Source of the DNA: Oscillospiraceae bacterium
GTDB taxonomy: Bacteria; Bacillota; Clostridia; Oscillospirales; Oscillospiraceae
Direction: 5' to 3'
NCBI GenBank assembly: GCA_015068165.1
Contig: SVKZ01000001.1
Span: 1-64,000, forward strand
Length of the DNA: 64,000 nt
Part shown: positions 34,680-42,816 of the stretch, piece after piece
Layout: each line of letters opens with the position of its first letter
Position numbering within the stretch: position 1 is the first letter of the stretch
Notes under the pieces: generated by a model
The model's database searches: none
Told to the model about the DNA's origin: nothing
The model's input: only the letters and a program-made list of their open reading frames with translations
Program-made: the position numbers and the translations under genes

Positions 34680-35732
34680 TTAAAGTCCTGCTTCAAAAAA
34701 GGATTTTAGTTCTCCAACTGGAATGGGATGAAGCGCACATTTGCCAATTTTTCGGGGTAGAACAAGGTTAATAGTTCCACCGAAACGCTTCTTATCGGAA
34801 AGTGCGTTTTCTGCAAGTAAATCAGCGGAGAGGGAAGTACTGCAGGGAAGCGTAAATCGGTTCAAGACACCTATAATATCATCATAGATTGTTGACACAC
34901 AGAAACCGTTACTTGCGCTGGCTTTTGCAATGACAGCTATGCCGATCGCTACCGCCTTGCCGTGAGAAAGAGAGTAATTACTGCATTTTTCAATGCTGTG
35001 TCCGACGGTATGACCTAAATTCAGCATTTGCCGGGCACCGGTATCAAATTCGTCCTCCATCACCACATCCCGCTTAAGCTCAATACAGCGGGTGATGACA
35101 TATTCCCGGTCAAATTGCAGTCCAAAGGTTTGCAAATGGGAAAAGAGCTGGGCGTCATACAAAATGCCGTATTTAATAACCTCTGCACAGCCATCGGTAA
35201 AAATGTCCTCCGGTAAGGAGTTTAATGCAGAAATATCGCAAAGCACCATTGCCGGTTGATTGAATGCACCTACAAGGTTTTTGCCGGCAGGCAGGTCAAT
35301 GGCGGTTTTTCCGCCCACAGAGGAGTCCACCATTGCAAGTAGAGAGGTGGGAACTTGAATATAGGGAACGCCCCGCAGGTAGGTTGCGGCTGCGAAGCCG
35401 GTGATGTCTCCGACCACGCCTCCACCCAGAGCAATCAACAAATCGCCGCGGGTAATGCTGTTTTCTGCAAGGAAATTAAGGATACGGATATATTGCTCGC
35501 TGTTCTTGCTTTCCTCGCCGGCGGGCAGGACATAATGAACAAAATCATATCCTCTGTCTTTCAGGGATGCGCAAACGGTGTTGCCATAGATCGGCCAAAC
35601 ATTGCTGTCGCTGACAATAGCGATTGTGTAACTCGATTTAACCTGGGGTATATAGTCTCCAATGTTAGCAAGGAGTTCTGTTCCTACATAGATCGGGTAG
35701 CTTCTGGAAGCATTTACGGTGATGGTTTTCAT
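34680..35732 (-). CDS. aroB: 3-dehydroquinate synthase
   Basis: 350 aa. NAD site GGGVVGDITGFAAATYLRG, VPTSLLAMVDSSVGGKTAID, and metal ligands in NLGHTVGHSIE. It cyclises DAHP to 3-dehydroquinate. GAGGAGG precedes the ATG, which overlaps the tyrA stop by 4 nt. Confidence 0.97.
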   Translation of the reverse strand: MKTITVNASRSYPIYVGTELLANIGDYIPQVKSSYTIAIVSDSNVWPIYGNTVCASLKDRGYDFVHYVLPAGEESKNSEQYIRILNFLAENSITRGDLLIALGGGVVGDITGFAAATYLRGVPYIQVPTSLLAMVDSSVGGKTAIDLPAGKNLVGAFNQPAMVLCDISALNSLPEDIFTDGCAEVIKYGILYDAQLFSHLQTFGLQFDREYVITRCIELKRDVVMEDEFDTGARQMLNLGHTVGHSIEKCSNYSLSHGKAVAIGIAVIAKASASNGFCVSTIYDDIIGVLNRFTLPCSTSLSADLLAENALSDKKRFGGTINLVLPRKIGKCALHPIPVGELKSFFEAGL

Positions 35733-36559
35733 CCGTCAACCTCCTCTTTGCGTCTGCGCCCCTCGTCAAGAAGGGCGATAAGGCCGGCTTCGTCCTTATT
35801 ATCAAGGGCTTTGCGGTATTTGCAAAGATTTTCAATATAAACATCAAGCTCATACAGAACATTTTCCCTGTTGGATAGGAAAAGCTCTGCCCACATATTG
35901 GGATTTAGCCAGGCAACACGGGTCAAATCCTTGTAGCTACCGGCTGAAAAGCCTTTGTGCTTAAGGGCGGTAGGGGATTTAATATAGGCGTTGCTGACAA
36001 TGTGGGGCATTTGGGAGGTAAATGCAATCATAATATCGTGCTCCTTTGCGGTTGTAACAGAAAAAGAACCAAAGTTACAAGGGGAAAGGGCTTCCTTTAC
36101 CCGGGATAGCAGCTCCGGGTCGTCATAGACGGGGGGAACAAGAACCATAGGTGCACCTTGAAACAGGTTGGAGCGGCTGTACTTAAAACCGGAGAAGTGA
36201 GAGCCGGCCATCGGGTGTCCACCGACGAAGGTAAAGCCGTATTTTTGGGCAACAGGGAAGCACCGGGCACAGATTTGCTCTTTAATGCCACAACAGTCAA
36301 TAACAAGGGCGTTTTTGCCGATAAGCCTGCCTTTTTCCTCTAACCAAGTAGCAGAGCCGTCTGCATAAATCGCAAGGAGAATCAGGTCGCAGGAGGGGAT
36401 GTTCTCCTCTGTCAGAGGTGCGCTGACGGCTCCTGCGAGTATAGCAAAATCCAAGGTAGAGGCAGATTGCTCCTGTGCCAAAACGGTATGCCCGGCTTTT
36501 GCATATGCACGGGCGAGAGAACCGCCGATAAGACCCAGTCCAAGAATGCCTACATTCAT
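35729..36559 (-). CDS. tyrA: prephenate dehydrogenase
   Basis: 276 aa. The Rossmann start VGILGLGLIGGSLARAYAKAG and the catalytic histidine block FVGGHPMAGSHFSG are diagnostic. It oxidatively decarboxylates prephenate to 4-hydroxyphenylpyruvate. No ACT domain is present at this length, so tyrosine feedback would have to act on transcription or on DAHP synthase. Starts overlap on both sides (4 nt). Confidence 0.94.
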   Translation of the reverse strand: MNVGILGLGLIGGSLARAYAKAGHTVLAQEQSASTLDFAILAGAVSAPLTEENIPSCDLILLAIYADGSATWLEEKGRLIGKNALVIDCCGIKEQICARCFPVAQKYGFTFVGGHPMAGSHFSGFKYSRSNLFQGAPMVLVPPVYDDPELLSRVKEALSPCNFGSFSVTTAKEHDIMIAFTSQMPHIVSNAYIKSPTALKHKGFSAGSYKDLTRVAWLNPNMWAELFLSNRENVLYELDVYIENLCKYRKALDNKDEAGLIALLDEGRRRKEEVDG

Positions 36560-37557
36560 ACAATAACCTCGCGGATACGGCGCACGCGGCGGTTAACCTC
36601 GTCGAACTGTGCGGGGGTCAGGGATTGGGCACCGTCGCAGAATGCACAGGAAGGGTTGTTATGCACCTCCACCATAATACCGTCTGCACCGGCCGCCGCG
36701 GCGGCCGCGGCCATAGAGGGGACAAGTGCGGAACGGCCTGTGGCGTGGCTGGGGTCAACTACGACCGGTAGATGGGTCAGATCGTGAAGTACAGGTACTG
36801 CCGAAAGATCCAAGGTGTTGCGTGTGCAGGTCTCATAAGTGCGGATACCGCGCTCGCAGAGAATGATATTTTCATTGCCCTCGCTCATAATATATTCAGC
36901 ACTCATAAGAAGCTCTTGGATGGTGTTGGCAAGACCCCGTTTCAGCAGAATGGGCTTATTTGTCTTTCCTAATTCTTGAAGGAGGTCAAAGTTTTGCATA
37001 TTTCTTGCGCCAACCTGGATGATATCCACATCGTTAAACAGATCCAAAGAACGAATATTCATAATCTCTGTGATGATAGGAAGACCGGTTGCCTTTTTTG
37101 CCTCCAAGAGCAAGCGGATACCCTCATCCTTCAAACCCTGAAAAGCATAGGGGGAGGTTCTGGGCTTAAATGCGCCGCCGCGGAGAATGTCCGCACCGGA
37201 TTCCTTAACGGCGGTGGCAACCTCAATAATCTGGTCCATAGATTCCACAGAGCAAGGGCCGGCGATCATAGCAAAATGACCGCCGCCAATGCGTACATTG
37301 CCAACCTCAACGACGGTATCATTGGGGTGGAATTTTCGGTTGGCCTGCTTAAACGGTTCAGACACGCGTTTAACACTTGAGACAATCTCCAGGCTGTTGA
37401 GAAGCTCTATATCCACCCGGCTGGTATCGCCAATAAGGCCAAGAACGGTAATTTCTTTACCTTCCGAGATATGAACATCAATATTCATATTTTTCAGCCA
37501 GTTAACAAGATGCTCAGTTTGCTGAGGGGTTGTTCCGTGTTTGAGTACTGCGATCAT
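36556..37557 (-). CDS. aroF: 3-deoxy-7-phosphoheptulonate synthase (DAHP synthase, Thermotoga type)
   Basis: 333 aa. The first 70 or so residues form the ferredoxin-like regulatory domain found in Thermotoga-type enzymes (feedback by Tyr/Phe in that group). The barrel shows AGPCSVES, GAFKPRTSPYAFQG and VVDPSHATG. It condenses PEP and erythrose-4-phosphate, the entry step. ATG 37557 has TAGGAGATG upstream; the longer track start is inside the leader. First structural gene of the operon, preceded by an attenuator. Confidence 0.95.
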   Translation of the reverse strand: MIAVLKHGTTPQQTEHLVNWLKNMNIDVHISEGKEITVLGLIGDTSRVDIELLNSLEIVSSVKRVSEPFKQANRKFHPNDTVVEVGNVRIGGGHFAMIAGPCSVESMDQIIEVATAVKESGADILRGGAFKPRTSPYAFQGLKDEGIRLLLEAKKATGLPIITEIMNIRSLDLFNDVDIIQVGARNMQNFDLLQELGKTNKPILLKRGLANTIQELLMSAEYIMSEGNENIILCERGIRTYETCTRNTLDLSAVPVLHDLTHLPVVVDPSHATGRSALVPSMAAAAAAAGADGIMVEVHNNPSCAFCDGAQSLTPAQFDEVNRRVRRIREVIV

Positions 37558-37570
37558 AAAATCATCTCCT

Positions 37571-37604
37571 AAAAAATTAACTGCACAGATGTGAGTCTGT
37601 GCAG
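37571..37604 (-). terminator. attenuator terminator upstream of aroF
   Basis: On the minus strand CTGCACAGA, 6-nt loop, TCTGTGCAG, then TTAATTTTTT, ending about 14 nt before the aroF ATG. An upstream segment around 37634-37642 (GTTGCACGG) can pair with the 3' arm (about nine pairs including wobbles) and so could act as an antiterminator. Confidence 0.8.
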
Positions 37605-37653
37605 CGCATAAAGTAAATGGAATACTTATAAATCCGTGCAACACAAAACTCTA

Positions 37654-37719
37654 TTACTTTTTCATAAAAAAGTAATAGTAGTTAAAGTAAAAGTAAGTTG
37701 CAGCGAATAATGTTGTCAT
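37654..37719 (-). CDS. aromatic leader peptide (Phe/Tyr attenuator peptide)
   Basis: A 21-codon frame with a strong ribosome site (CAGGAGGAATCCCG) and ATG at 37719. Ten of its 21 residues are aromatic (five Phe, five Tyr), concentrated in the run YFYFNYYYFF, and it ends with MKK and TAA. An intrinsic terminator follows 50 nt later, then aroF. This is the classic layout of a ribosome-mediated transcription attenuator: stalling at Phe or Tyr codons when these are scarce would favour the antiterminator. It is far too short for the ORF track and would be missed by most gene callers. Confidence 0.85.
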   Translation of the reverse strand: MTTLFAATYFYFNYYYFFMKK

Positions 37720-37748
37720 CGGGATTCCTCCTGATTAAATTTTGAATA

Positions 37749-37777
37749 AGTATATCACCGTTGCTTGAATTATGCAA
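37749..37777 (-). promoter_or_regulatory. promoter of the aromatic operon
   Basis: On the minus strand TTGCAT, 17 nt, TATACT. The leader-peptide ATG lies about 30 nt downstream. Confidence 0.65.
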
Positions 37778-37823
37778 TACTTTTTGTAATTTTTCTTTGT
37801 ATTTTTCGTATTTGCGTATGATA

Positions 37824-38672
37824 TTACCTTAATTTTCGGCAATCCGTAAGTGCCTGTTCCAGATCGCGGGGATGAGACCAGCGTTTAGCCGGTGTGGGCG
37901 CGCAGGCTTGCATAGTTACTGTGGATAGTTCCTTGTCCACACTGTCCGGTAGCTTTTTAATACTTTCCGGCTGCTTACCACCGGTCAGTAATTGATAAAG
38001 TAGGACACCTACACTGTAAACATCTGTATTATTGCTGATGACCGAAAAGAGGTCCTGACATTCCGGGGGTGCATATATAGTACTATATCTCTTTGGAAGC
38101 GTTGCATAGGGAAGAGATGAGATAGGAACAAAACCAACATCTCCAATCTGAAATTCACCTTTTGCGGAAAGAAAGATATTCTGCGGTTTTAGTCCGACAT
38201 ATATAAAACCGGCCTCTCGGCATTGCGTTAGACCGCGGCAAAGATGGATACCTAATTCAATGATGTCTTCCCGGCTTAGTTTGACCTTATTTAATATTGT
38301 GTACAAACTCCGTTTATAGGGGGAGAGAAGCCATACATCATACCCCAAATCGTTTTTAGGTTCCGTTTGGCAGGCTGAAAAGTGTGAAAAGTACTCTGTG
38401 TGGGAAAGGGCGTTCAGAATTGCCGCTTGCTTACAAAGTTCCCGCGCCTGCTCTCTGTAATAAGCATTTACTTTTTCGATATTCGGAAACGCGCCGGATA
38501 GCAGAAAAGCTTCTGTAGTGCTTGGTTTTGCAGGAAAAGAATGAACCTTTGCTATATAACGGTTGCCGTTTTCCCGATCTGTTGCCGGATAACACCGAAC
38601 GCCATCCTTTACGGTAAGCACATCTCCCAGAGTGTACTGCAGGGCGAAGTTTGATTTTGACGAATATGACAA
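37824..38672 (-). CDS. protein-kinase-fold protein lacking the catalytic base (probable pseudokinase)
   Basis: 282 aa from TTG 38672, which has GGAGG 8 nt upstream; the track ATG at 38705 has no ribosome site. Kinase-fold landmarks are the lysine in YIAKVHS, a degenerate catalytic loop FIYVGLKPQNIF in which HRD is replaced by YVG, a DVG in place of DFG (GDVGF), the APE-like YAPPE, and DVYSVGVLLYQLLTGG. With the HRD aspartate gone, phosphotransfer is unlikely, although nucleotide binding may remain. No membrane span or PASTA domain is present. It is divergent from the HAD gene and convergent with nothing; role unknown. Confidence 0.75.
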   Translation of the reverse strand: MSYSSKSNFALQYTLGDVLTVKDGVRCYPATDRENGNRYIAKVHSFPAKPSTTEAFLLSGAFPNIEKVNAYYREQARELCKQAAILNALSHTEYFSHFSACQTEPKNDLGYDVWLLSPYKRSLYTILNKVKLSREDIIELGIHLCRGLTQCREAGFIYVGLKPQNIFLSAKGEFQIGDVGFVPISSLPYATLPKRYSTIYAPPECQDLFSVISNNTDVYSVGVLLYQLLTGGKQPESIKKLPDSVDKELSTVTMQACAPTPAKRWSHPRDLEQALTDCRKLR

Positions 38673-38751
38673 AATAGTTGCCTCCTTTTCAGTCGTGTTT
38701 TTCATAATAGGCTGTCAAAATGAAAAAATCCACCGAATTTTGTTGCCTGCC

Positions 38752-38780
38752 TTGATAAATCTTGTTTGGATTGTTATAAT
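38752..38780 (+). promoter_or_regulatory. promoter of the HAD phosphatase gene
   Basis: TTGATA, 17 nt, TATAAT, about 30 nt before the start codon. Confidence 0.8.
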
Positions 38781-38809
38781 GACATAAAAGATCGAGTAGG
38801 TGAGTGGTT

Positions 38810-39598
38810 ATGGAACGGCTAAAGAATATTAAGCTGTACTTATTTGATATGGACGGCACTTTATATCTTGGGCAACAGTTGTACGATTTTACCAAGGAAT
38901 TGTTGCGGAACATCCGGGATTCCGGCAAGAAATATCTGTTTGTAACCAACAATTCTTCTAAGAGTGTCAATGACTATATTAAAAAGCTGAAAGATATGGG
39001 CATTGCGGCCCAATATGAGGACTTTGTTACATCCTCTCAAGCCACGGCTTATTATTTATCACAGCATCATAGGCAGGACAAGCTGTTCGTCTGCGGTACA
39101 AAATCCCTCAAAGCAGAATTATCCCAGGCCGGTTTTACAATTACAGAAGAGCCGGATCAGGTAGATTGCATTGTAATGGGTTTTGACACGGAGCTGACAT
39201 TCAGAAAGCTGGAAACTGTCAGTAAGCTTCTGTGTACAAGAGAGATTCCTTACATCGCAACCAACGGTGATTATGTATGCCCCACGGAGTTCGGCAGCGT
39301 TCCGGATTGCGGCAGTGTGTGTGATATGCTGTTTAATGTTTCGGGAAAGCGGCCTTTGGTGATTGGAAAACCTGCTACATTAATTCCTGAGCTTGCTATG
39401 GCTCGCACAGGTTACACAGCAGAGGAGACTGCAATGATCGGAGACCGTTTATATACGGATATCCGCTGTGGATTGAATGCGGGTATATTATCCGTACTTG
39501 TATTAAGCGGTGAGACAACCAAGGAAATGCTGCTGGCCTCCGATATTAAGCCGGATGTTGTTCTAACGGATGCTTCCGAATTGTTACAGACAATGTAA
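38810..39598 (+). CDS. HAD-superfamily IIA (NagD-like) phosphatase
   Basis: 262 aa. Motif I FDMDGTLYLG, motif II in LFVTNNSS, and motif IV GDRLYTDIRCG with a large C2 cap between them indicate the NagD/p-nitrophenyl-phosphatase branch, which dephosphorylates sugar phosphates or nucleotides. ATG 38810 is chosen over GTG 38804 because AGGTGA lies 6 nt upstream of it. Single-gene transcript with its own promoter. Confidence 0.9.
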   Translation: MERLKNIKLYLFDMDGTLYLGQQLYDFTKELLRNIRDSGKKYLFVTNNSSKSVNDYIKKLKDMGIAAQYEDFVTSSQATAYYLSQHHRQDKLFVCGTKSLKAELSQAGFTITEEPDQVDCIVMGFDTELTFRKLETVSKLLCTREIPYIATNGDYVCPTEFGSVPDCGSVCDMLFNVSGKRPLVIGKPATLIPELAMARTGYTAEETAMIGDRLYTDIRCGLNAGILSVLVLSGETTKEMLLASDIKPDVVLTDASELLQTM

Positions 39599-39641
39599 CA
39601 AATTCTTCTAAAATTCAGCTTGTATTTTTAATAAAAAATGG

Positions 39642-39670
39642 TTGTACAAATCTAAAATCAATGCTATAAT
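39642..39670 (+). promoter_or_regulatory. promoter of the zinc-ribbon/Ig-like protein gene
   Basis: TTGTAC, 17 nt, TATAAT. Confidence 0.7.
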
Positions 39671-39703
39671 GAGCTTAACGAAAATAGAAGGTGGGGTTAA
39701 TCT

Positions 39704-40894
39704 ATGAGTAAAATTATTTGTGATGTTTGTGGCGCTGCTTATCCAGAGACATCTTCCCGTTGCCCTGTGTGTGGCAGTGTACATTACGGCACACCGGAGC
39801 CTACTTCCAATGCCACAGTAACAGCCCGCAGGGAGCGGGATACATCCCGTGCTTCTGCCAACCGTAACACCAAACCCAGTGGCAGTAATCGCAGAAAAAA
39901 GAGCAAGAAGAATAGTCCCTTTAGCAAGTATATTGCAATGGGTATTGCCCTGATCGTCCTGCTGGTAATTTTGATTAGTATGCTGGTATCCTCTTGCGAT
40001 AACGGCAGTAAACCTACAGAGCCTCCCGTTACAACTGCACCCCAGGATACCACACTACCTGAGATCCCTTGCGTAGGTATTACGCTTTCTGTGGAAAACG
40101 TCAACCTTACTGAATTTGGTCAGAGCTTCCGCTTGACTGCCATCTGCAATCCTGAGGATACTACCGATTTGCTTACTTTCTCCTCCAGTGATCCGTTGGT
40201 AGTTACAGTTGATGAAGTCGGTGAATTGGTTGCTATTGGTCCTGGAACTGCGCAGATCACCGTTACCTGCGGCGATGCCATTGCGGTATGTACAGTAACC
40301 TGCACTATGCAGCAGGAGACAGAGCCTCCTACGCTACCGCCCGAAACCCTTGTTCTTAATCGAAGCGATTTTACGCTGAGTTATAAGGGTGCAACCTGGC
40401 AGCTCTACAGCGGCGATATTGATAAGAGTCTCATTACCTTTACTTCTGCTGATGAAACGATTGCGACCATTGTGAACGGTAAGGTTACTGCAGTTGGTAA
40501 GGGCGTAACAACGGTTTATGCAGAATATGGCGATCAGAAGGTTTCTTGCATTGTTCGTTGCAGCTTCCAGGACGACACTACCACCGATGGCAATGGCGGT
40601 GTTCAGGAAGATAACGGAACAAGCGGTACCGGTGCATACACACTTTGGAATTCCTATGGCCGTGAGCACGACAATGATGCTTCCATTAAGGTCGGTGAGA
40701 CCGTACAGCTCTTCCTGAAGGATTCTGCCGGCAATAAGATTACCGTTGAGTGGACTGTAAGCAGTGAAGGAATTATCACCATTGACGGCCGACGGATTAC
40801 GGGTAGTGCACCCGGTGTTGTTACAGTTACAGGAACACACGAAGGTGTTACCTATTCCTGCGTTATCCGTGTTTTCCCGGCTGCAGAGGCTTAA
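39704..40894 (+). CDS. membrane-anchored zinc-ribbon protein with bacterial Ig-like (Big_2) repeats
   Basis: 396 aa. An N-terminal cytoplasmic zinc ribbon (CDVCGAAYPETSSRCPVCG) is followed by a basic Ser-rich stretch, one transmembrane span (about residues 80-102) and a Thr/Pro linker. Three bacterial Ig-like repeats then follow, each with the FSSSDPLVVTVDEVGELVAIGPGTAQITV type pattern. The topology places the Ig domains outside the cell, tethered to an internal metal-binding knuckle. Function unknown; it may bind wall polymer or partner proteins. A terminator follows. Confidence 0.85.
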   Translation: MSKIICDVCGAAYPETSSRCPVCGSVHYGTPEPTSNATVTARRERDTSRASANRNTKPSGSNRRKKSKKNSPFSKYIAMGIALIVLLVILISMLVSSCDNGSKPTEPPVTTAPQDTTLPEIPCVGITLSVENVNLTEFGQSFRLTAICNPEDTTDLLTFSSSDPLVVTVDEVGELVAIGPGTAQITVTCGDAIAVCTVTCTMQQETEPPTLPPETLVLNRSDFTLSYKGATWQLYSGDIDKSLITFTSADETIATIVNGKVTAVGKGVTTVYAEYGDQKVSCIVRCSFQDDTTTDGNGGVQEDNGTSGTGAYTLWNSYGREHDNDASIKVGETVQLFLKDSAGNKITVEWTVSSEGIITIDGRRITGSAPGVVTVTGTHEGVTYSCVIRVFPAAEA

Positions 40895-40904
40895 ATCTTA
40901 CAGT

Positions 40905-40936
40905 AAAAACGGCAGTACAAATGTACTGCCGTTTTT
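40905..40936. terminator. terminator between the Ig-like gene and the DUF378 gene
   Basis: Stem AAAAACGGCAGTAC / GTACTGCCGTTTTT with an AAAT loop, between two converging genes and usable on both strands. Confidence 0.88.
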
Positions 40937-40937
40937 C

Positions 40938-41141
40938 TCATTCGGACCGCAGGAGAGAATCTCTGCGGAAAAGTGTTGTGATGCACCAAAGACCGGCAAG
41001 ACCAATGACTGTGTAGATGATTCTTGCGATCAGCGCATCTTGTCCACCGAAGAGCCACGCAACAAGATCGAACTGAAACAGACCAACAAGTCCCCAGTTG
41101 ACCGAGCCGATAATGGAAAGGATCAATGCAAGTGTATCCAA
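40938..41141 (-). CDS. DUF378 small membrane protein
   Basis: 67 aa with two hydrophobic segments. The motif LSIIGSVNWGLVGLFQFDLVAWLFG is the DUF378 (YuzA-like) signature. Translation begins at TTG 41141, with GGAGGTAATT upstream. Function unknown; usually a stand-alone gene, as here. Confidence 0.85.
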   Translation of the reverse strand: MDTLALILSIIGSVNWGLVGLFQFDLVAWLFGGQDALIARIIYTVIGLAGLWCITTLFRRDSLLRSE

Positions 41142-41205
41142 GGTAATTACCTCCGTTCCTGTATTTGGATATGCTTAGTATGTCAGAAAAATAGGGGAAT
41201 ATGCG

Positions 41206-41234
41206 TTGAAAATTATATGATGTTCTGCTATAAT
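41206..41234 (+). promoter_or_regulatory. promoter of ispE
   Basis: TTGAAA, 17 nt, TATAAT, 26 nt before the ispE start. Confidence 0.75.
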
Positions 41235-41260
41235 GGAAAAAAACAAGTTGGAGGCAGAAA

Positions 41261-42121
41261 ATGACAACCTTGCAGGAAAGCGCTTTTGCGAAAGTGAATC
41301 TAACTTTGGATGTGCTGGATAAACGACCGGACGGCTATCACAATATTAAGAGCATTATGCAAACCATTTCCCTTCGGGATGATGTGGAGATTGATATTGG
41401 TACAGGAAAACCCTGGTGTATGGTTTGCAATTGGGATACAATTCCCGCTGACGAAAAAAATCTTGCCTGGAAAGCCGCGAAGCTGTTTTTTGACACGACC
41501 GGAAAAGACCCGGAGGGTTTGGAAATCCGCATTACCAAACGAATTCCTACCGAGGCGGGGCTTGGCGGCGGCAGCGCTGACGCCGCTGCTGTTTTGCGGG
41601 CGCTGAACCGCCACTATGATTATCCCTTTTCCATCCTCGCATTAGCGGAACTGGGCGCACAGGTTGGCAGTGATGTTCCGTTCTGTGTTCTATGCGGTAC
41701 AGCAATGGCGGAGGGGAGAGGCGAACAGCTTCGTAAGTTGCCGGATATGCCCCAGGGTTGTTGCTTTGTAATCTGCAAGCCGGATTTTTCGTCCTCTACA
41801 CCGGAACTATACCGGAAACTGGATGAAAAGGTGATTGCCCATCGTCCGGACCATCAGGCAATGGAGAGCGCCCTTCTTGCCGGAGATTTGGGTAAGATTG
41901 CAGAAAATCTCTGCAATGTGTTTGATCCTGTGGTTACCCAGGATCATCTTGAGGTGAATTATATTAAGTCCATCTTCAACAGCTACGGCGCAGTCGGTTA
42001 TCAAATGACCGGCTCCGGCTCTGCGGTATTTGCTATTGTTGAGTCTTTTGAGTACGCGGCCGTGATCTGCAATATGCTCCGGGAAAACTACCCGCAAATT
42101 TATATTGCAAAACCTGTATAA
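41261..42121 (+). CDS. ispE: 4-diphosphocytidyl-2-C-methyl-D-erythritol kinase
   Basis: 286-aa GHMP kinase of the MEP isoprenoid pathway, phosphorylating the 2-hydroxyl of CDP-ME. AFAKVNLTLDVLDKRPDGYHNIKSIMQTI at the start and the ATP loop PTEAGLGGGSADAAAVLRALN are diagnostic. RBS TTGGAGG. It is followed by a terminator and spoIIR. Confidence 0.96.
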   Translation: MTTLQESAFAKVNLTLDVLDKRPDGYHNIKSIMQTISLRDDVEIDIGTGKPWCMVCNWDTIPADEKNLAWKAAKLFFDTTGKDPEGLEIRITKRIPTEAGLGGGSADAAAVLRALNRHYDYPFSILALAELGAQVGSDVPFCVLCGTAMAEGRGEQLRKLPDMPQGCCFVICKPDFSSSTPELYRKLDEKVIAHRPDHQAMESALLAGDLGKIAENLCNVFDPVVTQDHLEVNYIKSIFNSYGAVGYQMTGSGSAVFAIVESFEYAAVICNMLRENYPQIYIAKPV

Positions 42122-42145
42122 TTTTTCCAAAATCCGTCCATACTG
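42116..42145 (+). promoter_or_regulatory. candidate sigma-F promoter of spoIIR
   Basis: GTATA, 15 nt, GTCCATACTG. It resembles the forespore sigma-F consensus GYATA-N15-GGnnAnAHTR with one mismatch, and lies where a spoIIR promoter is expected. It overlaps the terminator stem, so it is tentative. Confidence 0.35.
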
Positions 42146-42174
42146 GAGTCATTTCAGTATGGACGGTGTTTTTT
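42134..42174 (+). terminator. terminator of ispE abutting the spoIIR start codon
   Basis: Perfect 12-bp stem CCGTCCATACTG / CAGTATGGACGG with a 9-nt loop, then TGTTTTTT, ending exactly at the spoIIR ATG. Confidence 0.85.
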
Positions 42175-42786
42175 ATGAAAAAAGCGATCTTATTTCTATG
42201 TTTAACCTTATTTTTAAGCGGATTATGCTTTGCTGTGGAGTGTTCTGCAGAAAAAATGCAACTTCGGGAGGAGATTATCCGTCTGCACATTGTCGCAAAT
42301 TCGGATAGTGATGCGGATCAGGCACTGAAATTGCGTGTTCGGGATGGGGTAAATAACTACTTAGGGCAGATTCTTGCAGGTGTAGACAATGCGGATCAGG
42401 CACAGAAAATTATCTCGGAAAATATTTCGCATATACAGGCAGTTGCAAAAGAACAGCTTGCAAAAGAAGGCTCTGCATACAGCATAAATGTGCGCTTGGG
42501 CGAGGAATGCTTTGACATTCGGCATTATGATACCTTTTCCTTACCTTCCGGGGTCTATACATCGCTGAGAATTGAGATAGGAAAGGCTGAAGGAAAGAAT
42601 TGGTGGTGTGTGGCGTTCCCGTCGCTGTGCATGCCGGCTACAAGTGAAAAATTTACGGAAGTAGCGGCAGATGCCGGGTTTTCGGACCAACTTACGGAGA
42701 GCATAGCAAAAAGTGATAAAATTGAAATTCGGTTCTTTTTCTTGGACTTTCTCGGAAATCTTGAGAATTTCCTTTATAACCGATAA
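42175..42786 (+). CDS. spoIIR: stage II sporulation protein R
   Basis: 203-aa secreted signalling protein: signal peptide (residues 1-23), then EIIRLHIVANSDSDADQALKLRVRDGV, the SpoIIR signature. It is made in the forespore under sigma-F and activates SpoIIGA to process pro-sigma-E in the mother cell. ATG 42175 directly follows the ispE terminator, and no Shine-Dalgarno is visible. Its presence shows a spore-forming background. Confidence 0.93.
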   Translation: MKKAILFLCLTLFLSGLCFAVECSAEKMQLREEIIRLHIVANSDSDADQALKLRVRDGVNNYLGQILAGVDNADQAQKIISENISHIQAVAKEQLAKEGSAYSINVRLGEECFDIRHYDTFSLPSGVYTSLRIEIGKAEGKNWWCVAFPSLCMPATSEKFTEVAADAGFSDQLTESIAKSDKIEIRFFFLDFLGNLENFLYNR

Positions 42787-42816
42787 AATAACCCTACCAT
42801 AATTGCGGGATTGTGC

